This document shows positions 1 to 11,793 of a stretch of DNA of 64,000 nt, one piece after another; the stretch's first letter is position 1, and each line of letters starts with the position of its first letter. Where the stretch lies: contig OX438743.1 of NCBI GenBank assembly GCA_949316235.1, positions 36,301,242 through 36,365,241 on the forward strand, read 5' to 3'. The stretch is from Oegoconia quadripuncta. Lineage: Eukaryota; Arthropoda; Insecta; Lepidoptera; Autostichidae. Both the position numbers and the translations under genes were made by a program. The notes below the pieces were generated by a model. It searched no databases. It was not told the DNA's origin and saw only the letters and a program-made list of their open reading frames with translations.

Positions 1-857
1 GAAATGATGTGGCCGATTTGACGCTCGCCAACCCACCATGGGGGAAGCTTGAAGTCATGGGCTATATTATACTCCAGATTTGATACCAGGACATGACCCA
101 CCTAGCGGCCCGTTCGCTGTGACGAGCGGCGCGGACAGCATCGATCGATAGGCCAATACTAAGTATCCGATTCACACATCTCCCAAGAGACGCAGCAGAA
201 TAAACTGTGTTCATTCTCGCATACTTCAGCTCATCCCTTATAGTCAAGGGTATAGGTACCTACTTCTATGCTACTGCCACAGCTACTCGTACAGTGCTTT
301 GCTAATGTGAAATGTGACTAGATCTGCTTGACAGGTGCCACTTATCTCAAACTTTTATATAAAAGCTTCCCGCTGTTAACATAATACACTTGTAATGCTA
401 TATGTACTTATATAAAGGGTCAAGAAGGGCTCTGTTATTCAGCGTATACCTCAAACTGTCTGATAAAATCACTACGCCGGTCTTTACAACTATGTTTATC
501 CACACACAGTGTTTTAAAGAGGCATGAGTCGCTGAGAACAATGAGTTCAGAACAGTTTTCATGTCGGAAGTGGCATTACACTGAACATTAGCCTCCACGA
601 TAAGGCGCCGACACAAATTGGCCCGCGCACGCGAGCGCTGCGATCGTATTAGGAGAGAACCACGATTATGACTTTATGAAGCCCATTTACGTTTTGATTG
701 TTGCGCGTGTCGTTTTGGAATTCACGGTGGAGAATAAAAAAATTCTGTATCTGTATCTGTGATTTTCGAAGTAATATTTAACGGGTAAACAAAACAAGAA
801 CTTCTTAGGATGGGAATTCACGAATGATTGATTGATAGGGTGGCATGCAGAAATTTA
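1..857. other. AT-rich sequence, nothing recognised
   Basis: No coding region, RNA gene or known repeat was recognised. Short open frames on the minus strand lack coding character or splice signals. Confidence 0.5.
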
Positions 858-945
858 ATCATCATCATTATCAGCCCGTAAACAGCCTACTGCAGGGATA
901 TAGGCCTACCCCCGTATTTAAGGAAGTATGGGCCATAGTCCTGCA
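858..945 (-). mobile_element. SINE-C 3' tail fragment
   Basis: Reverse complement matches the tail of the SINE at 45691-45997: the gcctatatccctgcag-like block, then the 'gggctgat' block and a short ATGATG run. The tRNA-like head is missing. An old, truncated copy. Confidence 0.7.
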
Positions 946-994
946 TGTATTCAAAAACTTAATACCTGATTAAAACTGACAACTCAAACTCGAA

Positions 995-1120
995 AGTATC
1001 CACAATACAAGCCTATAGTTTATTATTTATGGATATTGTTTTGTAATAATAAAATATTTTCATTTTCATAGTTGCTTAATGTGGAACTAGATGGCGTTAT
1101 GTGTATGTCCAAGGATATTT
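995..1120 (+). mobile_element. SINE-B 3' tail with a 47 bp insertion
   Basis: Matches the tail of the SINE-B copy at 2673-2965: 'tatccacaa', then 'gcttaatgtggaactagatgg', then 'tccaaggatatttattta'. Here the tail is interrupted at 1021-1067 by 47 bp flanked by the direct repeat atagtt (1015-1020 and 1068-1073). The copy at 2865-2955 reads through this point without interruption. Confidence 0.75.
1021..1067 (+). mobile_element. 47 bp insertion with 6 bp target-site duplication
   Basis: Interrupts a SINE-B tail and is flanked by atagtt on both sides. It contains aataataaaat near its 3' end, as in a mRNA or LINE 3' terminus. A severely 5'-truncated retroposed 3' end is the likely source; which RNA it came from cannot be told. 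Confidence 0.5.
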
Positions 1121-2360
1121 ATTTATTTTATTTTTATTTTATTACATTAAATGAGTAGGACGCTGTACCTCTTCCAGTCTTTCTTCCAGTAGATGACTCT
1201 CGGCGGCAGGCAAAATGCATTCATATAGAGTGTTTAATTACAACATGTCTATATCACTAAACGAAACGAAAGCAATATTTGCAAAGATTGTATTTACGGT
1301 ATATGGATTTATAATTTAAAACATGTATTTATAATTTAAAACTGCTGAGTGTAGGTGGCCTTCCATAATACAACCACCAATTTCATATAAAACCGCTATA
1401 AAATTAAGTAAGTTTTCTCTAACCAAAGGTTGTCTGGTATAAATCGCTTAATAGCGATAAGACTGGTTGTACAATTTTTTAAGCTATATTTATGAAGTGT
1501 ATTCTTAACTTTTTGGGCATCAAAGTGTACTTGATTCATTTATGTAGTAATTAATGCTTTCCTTATTACCTATACACCATGACTTCGATTTGTTTATTGC
1601 CATTTTCACCGCACTGACACAGGTACGGAGTGTATCGCCGTGTCTCTAGGTCGCGAGCCGCTCGCTGGCTTTGATGGCCGCGATATTAAATGTTCTCGTG
1701 TGTTTCGAGATCTTACTATGCTCATACTTTTGATTTTTCCTACTAAATCGATTCTACTAGGAGCTAATATGAAGAGGGCTTCGGCTAAAAAACCGACGAA
1801 AATTCACAATATTGGTCCATTCGATTTTTTACCAACAATGTTACTAAATAATTTTCAGCTGGTTTAGCAATAGAAGGACTCTTGCTAGTGATATAACATT
1901 ATCTGACTTAAAAAAAACGGGGACGTTCTCAATTTGGCCGTTTGTAGGTTTTAAAAAAGCACTCAAACTAAAAGTAAACAATTACGAATACTTTTAATAA
2001 AGATTTTTTTTTTAGGTTCTTGTGCAACTACATATTTACCAGTTCAAATTCGAAATAAAAAATATTTCTTGAAAATGTCACATTTTTTACCTTAATATTA
2101 AAATTATTGACATTACTGCTCCTTCACAAAGCTGACTCCCGGGCAAAACACTCAAGGGTTACTCTTTTTAAATAGGTTTTGGATTACTATTTATGTAATG
2201 TTATATTGTATAATTAGAATGAATATCATTGAGCGGTCTATGTCCATGCTTGCTCATCATTCTTCCGAAATTTTATAATAGCCTTTTGTGAATAATGTCT
2301 GTTTTATTTAGGATGATTTCGAATTTATTTAAAGGTAAATTTGGAATGTCAACTGGAACC
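1121..2360. other. AT-rich sequence, nothing recognised
   Basis: Unique-looking AT-rich DNA with poly-T and poly-A tracts. A 75-codon open frame at 1640-1867 on the plus strand resembles no protein I recognise and has no convincing splice sites, so it is left out. Confidence 0.45.
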
Positions 2361-2385
2361 TTATTTATTTATTTATTTATTTATA
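2361..2385. repeat. (ATTT)n microsatellite
   Basis: About six tandem copies of ATTT. It lies next to a LINE-like 3' tail on the minus strand and may be that element's terminal simple repeat. Confidence 0.9.
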
Positions 2386-2430
2386 GTTTATTGTACACTA
2401 ATCATAAAAACAGTACAGCAATAAAGAGGA

Positions 2431-2480
2431 TGTACAAAGGTGCAAGCTTATCTCTAAAAAGAGATTTCTTCCAGCAAGAC
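2431..2480 (-). mobile_element. LINE 3'-UTR fragment
   Basis: Carries 'gtacaaaggtgcaagctta' and the 'gagatttcttccag' block. Equivalents occur at 27990-28070 and 36241-36300 and, in reverse complement, in the LINE 3' UTR at 35676-35720. Only the untranslated tail remains. Confidence 0.6.
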
Positions 2481-2672
2481 CGTGAGTAACAAGAGTGAGA
2501 ATTGAAGTGGATTGAACCTTATTATAAATAAACAAACAAATGCATCATATCACTTTAATTTACTTCAATTTTCTTATGCGTCGTCTTGACTTTTGAATTC
2601 TACCTATACTCAGTCAATCGCTGTCGGCTTTTTCACTGCCTTCTTTTTATTTGTGGCATATTTTGACATTTG

Positions 2673-2965
2673 ACGACCTGTTTGGTGTAGTGGTTAGAAA
2701 CTCTGACTGCTATACCAAAAGGTTGCGGGTTCAAATCCAGCGGGATTACTATATACCTAGCGAGGGGCATATGTTTGTATGATGAATAAAGACATGTGTT
2801 CCCGAGTTATGGATGTTTTTCATTGTATTTATTTACAAAAAAATGTATTTGTGTAGTATATCATCCATTAGGTATCCACAACACCAGCATATAGTTGCTT
2901 AATGTGGAACTAGATGGCGTTGTGTGTGTGTCCAAGGATATTTATTTATTATTATTATTATAATA
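2673..2965 (+). mobile_element. SINE-B (tRNA-derived), near full length
   Basis: The head has tRNA-like Pol III promoter boxes: box A in 'ttggtgtagtggttag' and box B in 'ggttgcgggttcaaatcc', about 40 bp apart. The body follows ('gttatggatg', 'tatccacaac', 'gcttaatgtgg') and the copy ends in an ATT/ATTT run. It cannot fold as a functional tRNA over the whole head. Compared with other copies the body has a deletion and a substituted segment. Confidence 0.8.
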
Positions 2966-3185
2966 TTTTTATTGAAATATAGCGACAGGGAAAGTGGTCA
3001 TTTGAACATATAAAGGAAACACCAAGAATATAAATTGCCATAATATAATGTTATATTCGATGTTTTGCAAAGCTGTTCACCATAAAAAACCTGAATTTTT
3101 AAACAATTTTTTTTTTCAAAGTTTTTTCAAGTTCGTAAAAATTCGTATTTTTTACATAACATGACATAATAATATACTCATGAGA

Positions 3186-3450
3186 TCGATTTCGATTACC
3201 GATGTTAAGCAACGTCTGGCGCTGTAGGTCCTTAGATGACTTCCCCACTTAGTGGTCTTCCGTTCTTCCTAGGCCACAACTATCTGTCCCAGTTATTTTC
3301 ATTTCAAGTGTATGCAGTCGTCAAGACAAGTCGATGGCCTACACGGGGAGGCTTCAATACGGTCAGGTGGTTACAGTATGACTATATATGAATCTATCAA
3401 TGTAAACTGGGCATACGAGGTAGATCATGGCCCTACACTCTTCGAGTGAG
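3186..3450 (+). mobile_element. 5S rRNA-derived SINE, diverged
   Basis: The segment at 3191-3245 matches the internal control region of 5S rRNA: 'gatgttaagcaacgtctgg' (5S box A region), then 'ggtccttagatga' (intermediate element and box C). It is followed by the body seen in the other copies ('cagtcgtcaagacaagtcg', 'ggtggcctaca'). The tail is decayed. This is a 5S-headed SINE, not a 5S gene. Confidence 0.75.
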
Positions 3451-4261
3451 GTACAGCTGTATGTGTTAGAAATATCACCTGATCCAGACATCAGAAGATA
3501 ATATCGTCCACGTTCTATCACCCCATCGTAGGGACAGATTACTATCTGTCCCGAAAATATTATCTAAGCAACTTCGTTTAAATATTTTATACCCAATAAT
3601 GTTTGAGGACTGAAGGTTATTTTATCCTTTACATATGAATTCCTTCTAGTATTAAAGGCAGAAAGTACGAAAAATCGTACAGAACTTAAGTGTTTAAAAT
3701 TGGCAATATCTTGCTTTAGGTAAAACCATTTATTGCTCCTGGATGCACTACCATTAACCAAACATGAGAGCACCGCTGAGGAGTGGAGCGACCTTCGCAT
3801 CAGTGTTGTTGAAGGAGACGGTTAAAATGTAAATTTTCTAAAAGTCCATTGTGTAGGAAGCAGTAACTCAACGCCCTCTCGTGCCGGCCATAAATTAGAT
3901 TCGGCAGGAATAAATCCATTGAGCAGTATGCGATCGTAGATCGAACTGCACCAGGAAACTGGGGGAACGAGGCTGCAAGTGAATGTATAGAGCTTCGTTA
4001 TCCAATTTCCAATAAATTATTGCGTATTCTTCTGGATTTTGTTCGAGACAAGTCGATTTATTGCTTTAGTAGCGTGCAAGGGAAATCAATTGCGTTGAGG
4101 ACCGATGCGATATGAACTAGGTAAGTACCTATATTATTTGATTTTAAATAGTTACAGTCAGCAGCAGAGAAACATGACCCCCGTACATACAGTCATTATG
4201 TAAATAGGGGTCATATTTCTTTGCAGCAGCTACAATCAAAATCTTGTGAAAAGCACTCGTG
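3451..4261. other. No recognised gene
   Basis: A 78-codon minus-strand open frame (3564-3800) and scattered AT-rich sequence; nothing I can assign to a family. Confidence 0.4.
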
Positions 4262-4590
4262 ACGCTGTCGCATTCGCTATTCGTTTTCGATTAACGCATT
4301 CAAGCAATGTCCTTAGGTGGGTGACCACCTAGTGGTATTTTAATACGACTGTTTCCGTACTTCGAAGGGCACATTAAATAGTCGGTCCCGGTTGTTCTCA
4401 ATTGAAGGCAGTCGTTAAGCTAAGTCGGTGGCCTAAAGAGACGGGTTAAGAACACTAACTGTCAGGTGGCCACTAGTCTGATACAAATGCACCAATCCGC
4501 ACTGAGCCCGCGTGGTGGATTACTCGTGCCCTCTCCCAATGAGATGAACCTGTGTCCCAACAGTGATGACGTGTAAGGCTGTTGATGATT
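4262..4590 (+). mobile_element. 5S rRNA-derived SINE, near full length
   Basis: 5S-like head at 4285-4330: 'ttcaagcaatgtccttagg' then 'tgggtgaccacct', corresponding to the 5S rRNA box A to box C region with a small deletion between them. The body follows with 'gcagtcgttaagctaagtcg' and 'ccaccaatccgcac'-like blocks, then a tail ('gcgtggtggatta', 'cagtgatgacgtgtaagg', 'ttgatgat') shared with SINE-C. A SINE-A copy in the opposite direction lies 50 bp downstream. Confidence 0.85.
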
Positions 4591-4640
4591 AAAATGAAAT
4601 CTGTTGTTTAGACACATGAAGATTAAATTTTTACCAAATG

Positions 4641-4970
4641 TTTTTTTGTTATGCACAACGGGTTAGCTCTTGATCTCAATCAGACCTGATGTTAAGTGAA
4701 GATGAGGCCGAAGGTGGAAACGTACTCATCCGAAAACCCCATCTAATTGGGGCACTGGCTATCTTATCCCTGACAAACGGAACACAACAATGCTATTAAC
4801 ATTGCTGCTTAGCGGCAGATTTAGATAAGATTGTGGTAGCTAGCCAGGCGGACATTTAATATGCCCTACCACCAACCAAACCGAGTACTAAACATGTACC
4901 CCGCTGGGGATCGAACCCGCCACCTCCGATTCGTAAGCCCTATGTTGTTTACATTGAGCCACGGAGGCGG
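4641..4970 (-). mobile_element. SINE-A (tRNA-derived), full length
   Basis: Read on the minus strand it begins with a tRNA-like head (box A-like 'gtggctcaatg', box B 'gggttcgatcccc' near 4906-4918). It passes through a body with 'tagctagctaccacc'-like and 'cagagataagatagccag'-like blocks and ends in gcataac plus an A-rich tail. The window holds at least twelve full or partial copies. Confidence 0.9.
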
Positions 4971-5194
4971 CAAATTGTCTCTTCCCCTCATAGTGTATTA
5001 TAATATTGATATTGTACAAGTAGGTAGGTAACCTGTAATGTTACGTCTTGAATTCTAACGTAGATTGCCTTTATTTTTAGCTTCAGAATATCATGCGTGG
5101 GTTGAAAAAGGTTTGGTAATTTAAACTAGCAGACGAGAACATATTACTATAACATGTAATATATGTTACATACCTAAAGTCACAAGTTATTATA

Positions 5195-5345
5195 TCCTAA
5201 ATCGTGTGGTCAGAGATATAAGCGTGTTAGTGCTCGAAATATTAAAAGTTCAATGCTTGAAATACCAATGTTCAACTTTCGAAATATACTGAAATGCATA
5301 CGTAATAGGGGGTGAGCCCATCGCCGTGAAACGTCTGTAGATATT
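5195..5345 (+). repeat. Repeat E copy, first part
   Basis: Shares 'gtggtcagagatat', 'cttgaaat' and 'cgaaatatac' then 'catcgccgtgaaacg' in order with the copies at 17465-17695 and 31255-31445. The second part of the unit resumes at 5456, with a repeat F copy between them. Confidence 0.65.
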
Positions 5346-5455
5346 TTTTTTATGATTAACTGGATACTCGTTTGACCACAACATCACCTGAGGGATAGAC
5401 ACGATGTGGCCAAAGATGAATCATGCGATCTCAGAAGATGCCTATTCATCCTGTA
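5346..5455 (-). repeat. Repeat F copy, inserted within repeat E
   Basis: Poly-T followed by 'atgattaactggatactcg' and 'tttgaccacaa', then 'gatgtggcc' and 'gcgatctcag'. The same order occurs at 36098-36193. On the minus strand it ends in 'atcataaaaaaa', a retroposon-like A tail. Its tail resembles that of SINE-A. Confidence 0.6.
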
Positions 5456-5560
5456 AAATCATATAGTCGCCTTTAAACACCCACGTAAACACTCATGGTT
5501 AGACATAGGTTGGTTCAATTCTTTTATGTGCCGAAACCACACAGCACTATAATATAATAA
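5456..5560 (+). repeat. Repeat E copy, second part
   Basis: Contains 'acacccacg', 'ggttggttcaattctttt' and 'gccgaaaccacacagcac', the same 3' block as in the copies at 17600-17695 and 31620-31700. Confidence 0.6.
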
Positions 5561-5737
5561 TAATCTCTTTATTGACGTACTAAATTAGGTTAAATAAACC
5601 TGTATCTCAGGAGTCAGTGGCTTCTCCAAATTTAAACTTAAAACAAAGATGCCAAGATAGCCTAATATAAAGACATACTAGGTATATCTTTATATAATCA
5701 TCATTATCAAACAGCCTGTAAAATTTACAGCTTGACT

Positions 5738-5812
5738 CTTTTATGCACAACGAGTTTGCACTTGACTTCAATCATATCTGATGTTAAGTGAAGATGAAGC
5801 CGAAAGTGAAAT
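5738..5812 (-). mobile_element. SINE-A 3' end fragment
   Basis: Poly-T, 'atgcacaacgagtttgcac', then 'gatgttaagtgaagatga', the 3' portion of SINE-A. The rest is missing. Confidence 0.75.
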
Positions 5813-6258
5813 TCCTATACCGTCAATCCGTGGCGAGTTTACCATCGCTCTCCGTGGAGAAATTTGCTGTAATCGTTTCACTGGGCAGCCTGCTTATTGT
5901 CTTACTTTAATGGTAATGAACATTATCGCCAACTGGCAATTTCGACGAATACACTAGGTATGAAAATAGCCTAAATTTTCAAAATTCCTCCAATAGAGAA
6001 GAAAAAGTTCATTGCGATTTGTTGTTCGTGAAGTAAGGGGGGTAGGTTACCGATAGGTCTTTTTGCAGCAATGACGCTGCTATCCATCACTGTTCTGTAT
6101 TGTAGCTCACGGTCCCTTCCCTAGTTTTTTTTAAATATCATTGAAATTAATATACAGTGTATAAAAGACTAATTTACACAGCATTCCATAATTGTAACAC
6201 CAGCACCATTAGCCCCAGTTTTTTTTATGCACAACAACAATATAGATTACTAAATATA
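5813..6258. other. No recognised gene
   Basis: AT-rich sequence. At 6219-6240 there is another truncated stub of a SINE-A tail (poly-T then atgcacaacaac). Nothing else recognised. Confidence 0.45.
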
Positions 6259-6510
6259 TTTTTTTATCCACAACGGGTTAGCACTTGACCTCAATCACAC
6301 CTGATGTTAAGTGAAGATGAGGCCGAAGGTGGTAGCCTACTGACCCGGAAACCCCATCTTATTTGGGGGACTGGCTATCTTATCTCTGACAACCGGAACA
6401 CAACAATGCTATTAACATTGCTACCTAAAAAATGCCCTACCACCAACAAACCGAGTACTAAAAATGTACCCCGTTGGGGATCGCACCCGCGACCTCCGAA
6501 ACGTAAACCA
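6259..6510 (-). mobile_element. SINE-A copy with internal deletion
   Basis: The 3' tail and body are intact, but the block normally reading 'gcggcagatttagataag' is deleted near 6425. The box A half of the head is lost after 6510. Box B is mutated ('gatcgcaccc' for 'gatcgaaccc'). Confidence 0.8.
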
Positions 6511-6899
6511 GTAATACAATTATATAAAGGTATGAGAATGGAAGAATCAATGAATAAATTGAAGCATCTGTCGAAGTATCACATCGAATATGTGGGCTTA
6601 GTACTCTTTGATTTTTTTACGTTTCTCCATAATATCTATTATTAATATTTTTATACAGAGCAAATAAGTAATTATTATGACATTACGAATTCAATAAACC
6701 GTGGGAAAACGCGGTAAGGAATGGCAGCGAGATGCCATTCGGGCATAGACCATGCTAGGAATGACGGGAACTGGCCAAATATTTTTCTTATTGGACGTTC
6801 CGGATGATATTGGAAGGCATTAATGAAAATAGATGGCATTAGGACATTTACAACGGATAGCCGTGCATTTTCTCTGTCTCTCGTTGTTGTTACAAAGTT
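6511..6899. other. No recognised gene
   Basis: Unique-looking sequence with no assigned feature. Confidence 0.4.
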
Positions 6900-7085
6900 T
6901 TCTCAGGCGTCGATTTTAATTCCTGGCCTTAAATGCTTTTGAATGAAACAGTATTGTACACGTATAAAGAAAAGAGCCAACCTATCTCTTCCCATGTGTC
7001 GTAAAAGGCCACTGTAGGACTTTACAATAAAAATATCTATTGATTTGCACCTTTTAACGGCGATGGGTTTACCCTCTAGTTTCAC
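6900..7085 (-). repeat. Repeat E copy
   Basis: Reverse complement contains the 'gccactgtagg'-type block and 'cccatcgccgttaaaagg' followed by the variable segment. It matches the ends of the copies at 11455-11665 and 42475-42680. Confidence 0.6.
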
Positions 7086-9284
7086 CTGGCACAGAACAGT
7101 CTATAATCCACAAAAGAATCAGTCGTTAGTCAAAAAAAAATATTATACGGTTGAATAGGGAATATAACATGGATCAACTTTGTTTCGGCGTTTTGAAACT
7201 ATTTTTGATGTACTTCGAAGCCTGTATAATCAGTATAATATTGTATGCCTTTACGGCGGAACACAGCGCTCTAAGAATATTGTATTCACAATAAATGTAC
7301 TTTGACTTTGACTTTGACTTTGACAATAAAATGCTTACTATGGTTGTCACGTGTTGTCAGGTTGGCACTCAACTTATGCTGCGACGAATCACAGCGCTGG
7401 TTTTCAGTGCCCAAATGCCCAGTAACAGACAGTAATAAGACGTGTCAGGATTTTATCTCAATCACATCTGATGCTAAGTGAAGAAGAGGCAGGAAGTGGA
7501 AGCTTAGAGCCCAATGCACCCGCCTAACTGACATGTCCCACATGACCCGCATATCCCAATTGCGCGCACATGCCATCCGACTCGGACGTCCAGGCTAGCC
7601 CGACATGCATTTCGAAACAAAAATAAATTAAAGTTTTTGCAGAAATAATTTTAGTTATTTTTATTCTATGATTCGAGCGCACTTACTACTGAGATCAAAA
7701 AGAAGGTGTGCGGTACAAAAGGGATTGCTGGGTAGAAGGCATCATCAGAGCTAATGAAGTTCATGATAACAATATTATTTCTACCAATGTACATCTGCCT
7801 GGTGTACCACTATCAATGTGTTAACCGATCAATAGTAAATAGTTTCTGTGCTATACGATATTTTATCATGAGGATTATTAGCTGAACTGGAATTTCCCTG
7901 GTATTTTAGGAGCCTGCACGGCTAGCATAACTTAGTGCGACTCGAGTGAGAAATAGTCGTAGGCGTATGTTATGCAATGAAAGAACGCATTTATAACGAA
8001 CCTTGGAGCAATCACACGAATCACACGCTTTTTTTTTAATCTGTCAAGATTTGTTAAGTCGCTATATTTATCACCTTATAGGTTGCACTAAATAAATAGT
8101 GATATCTCAACAACTGTTATCTTTCAAAGAAGGTTTTTGTTGCAAATTGTGTCCATCTTGTATGGAGTCTATCATTTCCTCAATAACCCTATACATCTTG
8201 CTGTGACATATTTTTTTTGCAATCTCTTTGACTTCACGCGAGTATTAAGTCAATGGTATGTTGGAAGTTTAGGAAAAACTAAGAGACTCCTTAATATACG
8301 CGTATATAAAATAATTAAAAAATTCTCGTTGCTCACAAACATGCCTTTATATGCCAAATTGTTAAAAATTTGTAACAAAAAAAAAACTTTTGAAGAGAAT
8401 AACTCGGCTATCATGGTAAAATAAAAATGTTGCCTATTTACACACCCTTTCACGTGAATGAGTCGCTCACGGATGAAGAGGCAAATATAAACATCATAGC
8501 CACTGATATTATGTATAGGCCTCCATTTTCTTTTCCGCGTCTAGTCACATTGACCGCCCGACCGCTGTCCGTCGGTCTATATTTCATCTTTTCAGCATTT
8601 TATCTTCCCTACGGACGAAAAAACGCGAACAATTGAGTAAAATCGTAAATAAACAAATAAATATATATATTTTTGTTGTTTGGTGTTATACGAGTAATTC
8701 GGCGAAATTGTTGTTCTGTGATTTGTTGGCTTACCTGAATCCAGTCACACCTTCAGTAAAGATGTCGCTGTCTGGAATTATCAATTTGAAAATTATTTAA
8801 ATGTTGCATAGGGCCGCGAATTTCTGCCAAAGGACAGAGCTAGATGCCATAGGGCTGTAGGACTGGAGTCCGACAGCTCTAAAAAGAGGTCATTGCCTCT
8901 TGTAGAAATATTGGGTCACCATGCAACACGGTATTACGATCAGTTGCTATGGTCAGTCTGCTTGGCATGCCACAGAACAGCGACTAATACGCATCATTTC
9001 TATTCAGCAGCACAAAATAAATTCTGCTTCCTAGATGAGGAATACGATTTACGCTGTCATCGTCTAAGGTTTGCTTACTGAGTAATTGAAATTCTAAATG
9101 CATAAATATTGTGTGTTTGTTTAATATTTTGTTTATAAATCGAAAAGTGTGAAAGAAATACTGCTATTGCTAACTTTGGCCGTTGAGCGACACATTTGCG
9201 TTTTAAATAACAAGTCGTGGTACGAAAAATAAATAAATAAAAATGAATGAAAGATTAATAAGTTTGCGATCAATGAAGCACATG
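7086..9284. other. Long AT-rich stretch, no gene recognised
   Basis: Holds a short (TTTGAC)n run at 7300-7324 and a degraded SINE-A-like tail near 7449-7505. Open frames at 8137-8424 and 8893-9081 (plus) have AT-driven composition and no splice signals I trust. Confidence 0.45.
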
Positions 9285-9548
9285 TGGCGCAATGTCAATC
9301 GCTATTCGTTTTCGATTAGTGAAGTTAAACAATATCTGCCTTGGTCAGTCCTTGGACTAGTGGCATTTTAATACGAGAATTTACGTGCTTCATATAGCAC
9401 GTTAAATAGTAGGTCCTGGGTCAGGTGCATACCTACAGGAGCGGCTTCAAACCCTGACTGCCCGCACTGGGCCGCGTGGTGGATTATGGCCTCTGTGAGA
9501 GCAGGCTGTGCCCCAACAGTGGGGAGTCGTAAGGCTGATGACGATGAT
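9285..9548 (+). mobile_element. 5S rRNA-derived SINE, internally shortened
   Basis: 5S-like head: 'gaagttaaacaatatctgcc' then 'ggtcagtccttgga', clearly the 5S rRNA box A, intermediate element and start of box C. The tail is 'gcgtggtggattatggcctc', then 'tgccccaacagtgggg', then 'gtaaggctgatgacgatgat'. The middle of the body is deleted relative to 4262-4590. Confidence 0.85.
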
Positions 9549-10544
9549 TGCGATCTAACATGGCCGCTGTCTAAATAAATGGAAGTCATAACTGAATCGC
9601 GAATGACATTGTGGTAAGATGAGAACGAAACAAATTAATTAACTACAGTTTTATCGTTTGGACTAGCTGAGAAAGTAAATCAAAATATATATCCTTAGTT
9701 ACACGGTATATATTATTTAAACCTATACTATTATCTATTTCACGATAACTGCTTTGTAACGACATTTCACAAAACATTCTCATAGAAAATCAGTCTTGTT
9801 CAGGGACCCGACGTTGCCCCGCTTTGCACACTTACCTCTGTGAGGCACTCAATGATATACATGAATAGAGTGTCCGGCGGTACGTCTTTTCATCGTTTAT
9901 CGTATGCTACGGACGAGGGAGCCAGCACAATCACCGCATGGCTTGAATACTTTGCCAGGTAAATGCCAGCTTAGTAAATACATAGCTGCGCGCCGGTTTT
10001 AGTAGCGAAATTCTTTACCTCTATGATAGATACGATCTATGCTCTGTAGGTAATAGATAGGTAAGGTATATGTGGCTCTTTGTTTCTAACTTTAGGTAAA
10101 TTGTTGTGAAATATTACACTCAAACTCAAACTAAAAGAAGTTGTATTTCGTATGTTATAAAAATCATTTGAAAGCGTCATGACATACAATTATCGCTCTT
10201 TCCTCGTTTGGCACATACTTTCCATTTAATGGTGATTTGAAATTTATTTAAAGGCAAATTTTGAGTGTCAATAAAAGCGTATACATTGTCACTTGAATGA
10301 CTTAGTGACTTTGTGTAAGCGACTGATATGAACACCAAGCTTCTTTTATATCTTGTATTTATTACATTATGTGTCCTGTTTATGTCCTTACATATTTGAT
10401 GACTGTACTGCCTGTGGTAAGCATAGATACTGCAATGAGAAGTTGAAATTATGTTACATTTTGAAGTTAAGTAAACTTGCTCTTAAATTATAGAAGTAAT
10501 TGTAAAATAATATTTTTTGATAAAGAATGTTAAATTAAGTGCTC
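9549..10544. other. No recognised gene
   Basis: Contains a good-looking minus-strand splice donor at about 9830 (AG|GTAAGTG), but every upstream reading frame is closed or lacks a start, so no exon is called. Confidence 0.4.
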
Positions 10545-10547
10545 CAA

Positions 10548-10620
10548 GTGATATCATCAGCCTTACACGTCCCCACTATGGGGCACGGCCTCGTCCCACT
10601 TGAAGAGGCTACGGGCTATA
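10548..10620 (-). mobile_element. 5S-SINE 3' tail fragment
   Basis: Reverse complement of the shared tail: 'catcagccttacacgtcccc', then 'ggggcac' and 'ggcctcgtccca'. The head is absent. Confidence 0.65.
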
Positions 10621-10796
10621 CCTACAGACGCGTTGAATACATTACCCTCCTTTTGACTTCGCCGTAGTCGGGTATAAAAACAAAAACAAAACGAAATAAC
10701 TCAAAGATTTAGGCCGGAGTCGCGTAAGTAAATTTACCCCAATAAAATAATCACGAATTGATCAAGTTCTCAAAAATATTATTATCTACGACGAAT

Positions 10797-10855
10797 CGCA
10801 TAGAGGCTGTAAAGGTTTATCCGAACACCGCCCTATGTCATCATCGGACACTAAT
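10797..10855 (+). repeat. Copy of the repeat that hosts MITE copy 1 (right half)
   Basis: 'ggtttatccgaacaccg', then 'cctatgtcatcatc' and 'gacactaat', matching 12144-12185 directly downstream of the MITE at 11794-12139. So the MITE sits inside an older dispersed repeat. Confidence 0.6.
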
Positions 10856-11264
10856 TTATTCTTTTTAGTAATAGCAGTAATAGGTAGGATCTAATCAAAA
10901 CAATATCAGATCTAGCATTTTGTAAAGCGGCGCTTACAAATATTTTGCCCCATGACTGTATTTTTAAAATTATCTGAAATTACGGTAAAAAAACTCATAT
11001 GGTATTAGTCTATGGTGACTGGTGACCAGTAGATGTTTGGGTATGTTGTAATCCAGACTTTGGAACCATTGCAAAAATAATGGAGACGAAAACCCAAATT
11101 AAATCCATCCTTAACTATAATATTTTTTGTAGTTTATTATTGGCTATAAAAAATATTATCATGATTTTCATAAAGCGAAAAGGTCCCTTTGTGTGCTGAC
11201 ATTTACGTTAAATTGCGAGCAAAGTTGCTACATAAAAATGACGAATATCGTTCCTGTCGCTTTA

Positions 11265-11360
11265 ATGTGCATATATTGCTAGGTGTTCGCATATCGATGG
11301 AATTGCTTTACCGCTCTGACGTAATTCGATACTCGTTCCCAAGGCAATTTGTATTAAATA
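11265..11360 (+). repeat. Dispersed ~100 bp repeat, copy 1
   Basis: Shares 'tgacgtaattcgatactcg' and 'caatttg' with 13685-13800 on the same strand, plus a weaker upstream match around 'gtgttcg'. Not recognised as a named family. Confidence 0.45.
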
Positions 11361-11454
11361 CAGGTAATGCCGCGAGAATTTGTTACATGTTTTGCATTGT
11401 AAAGGATTTTCATTAAGGATGACGAAATTTTAAATTGTAATAAAACAAGTTCTA

Positions 11455-11665
11455 TGTAGGCATAGTGGGTGTCGTTAAAGGCGACCAAGGAACTTTCCAC
11501 CAAATACATCGATAGTTTTGCACGTTTCAACGGCGATGGGGTTACCCCTGTTACGTATGCTTTTCTGCATATTTCATAAGCTGAACCAAAAAACTATTGT
11601 TGGGAATATCTTTGTCAGCCCAATTTTTGAAATGGGGGCAAAGGTCGTGACCTTATGTATGTATG
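11455..11665 (-). repeat. Repeat E copy, near complete
   Basis: Reverse complement runs through 'gtcacgacctttgcccc', then the 'gatattcccaac' region, 'cttatgaaatatgcag' and 'ccatcgccgttgaaacgtgc', in the same order as 17465-17695. Confidence 0.65.
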
Positions 11666-11793
11666 TATAATATTAATTTTTAATTTCGAAAGTGCATTCA
11701 ATGTCATCATTTGACCGCCTGTGGTTCAGTGGCATTTGTATTTGTATTTATTTATTTATCTGAAATGTTACAAAGGTGTCACAAAAACCTATA

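Noticed and set aside
9770..9960. Possible exon ending at a minus-strand donor (AG|GTAAGTG near 9830)
   Set aside because: The frames either stop or have no start and no acceptor upstream.
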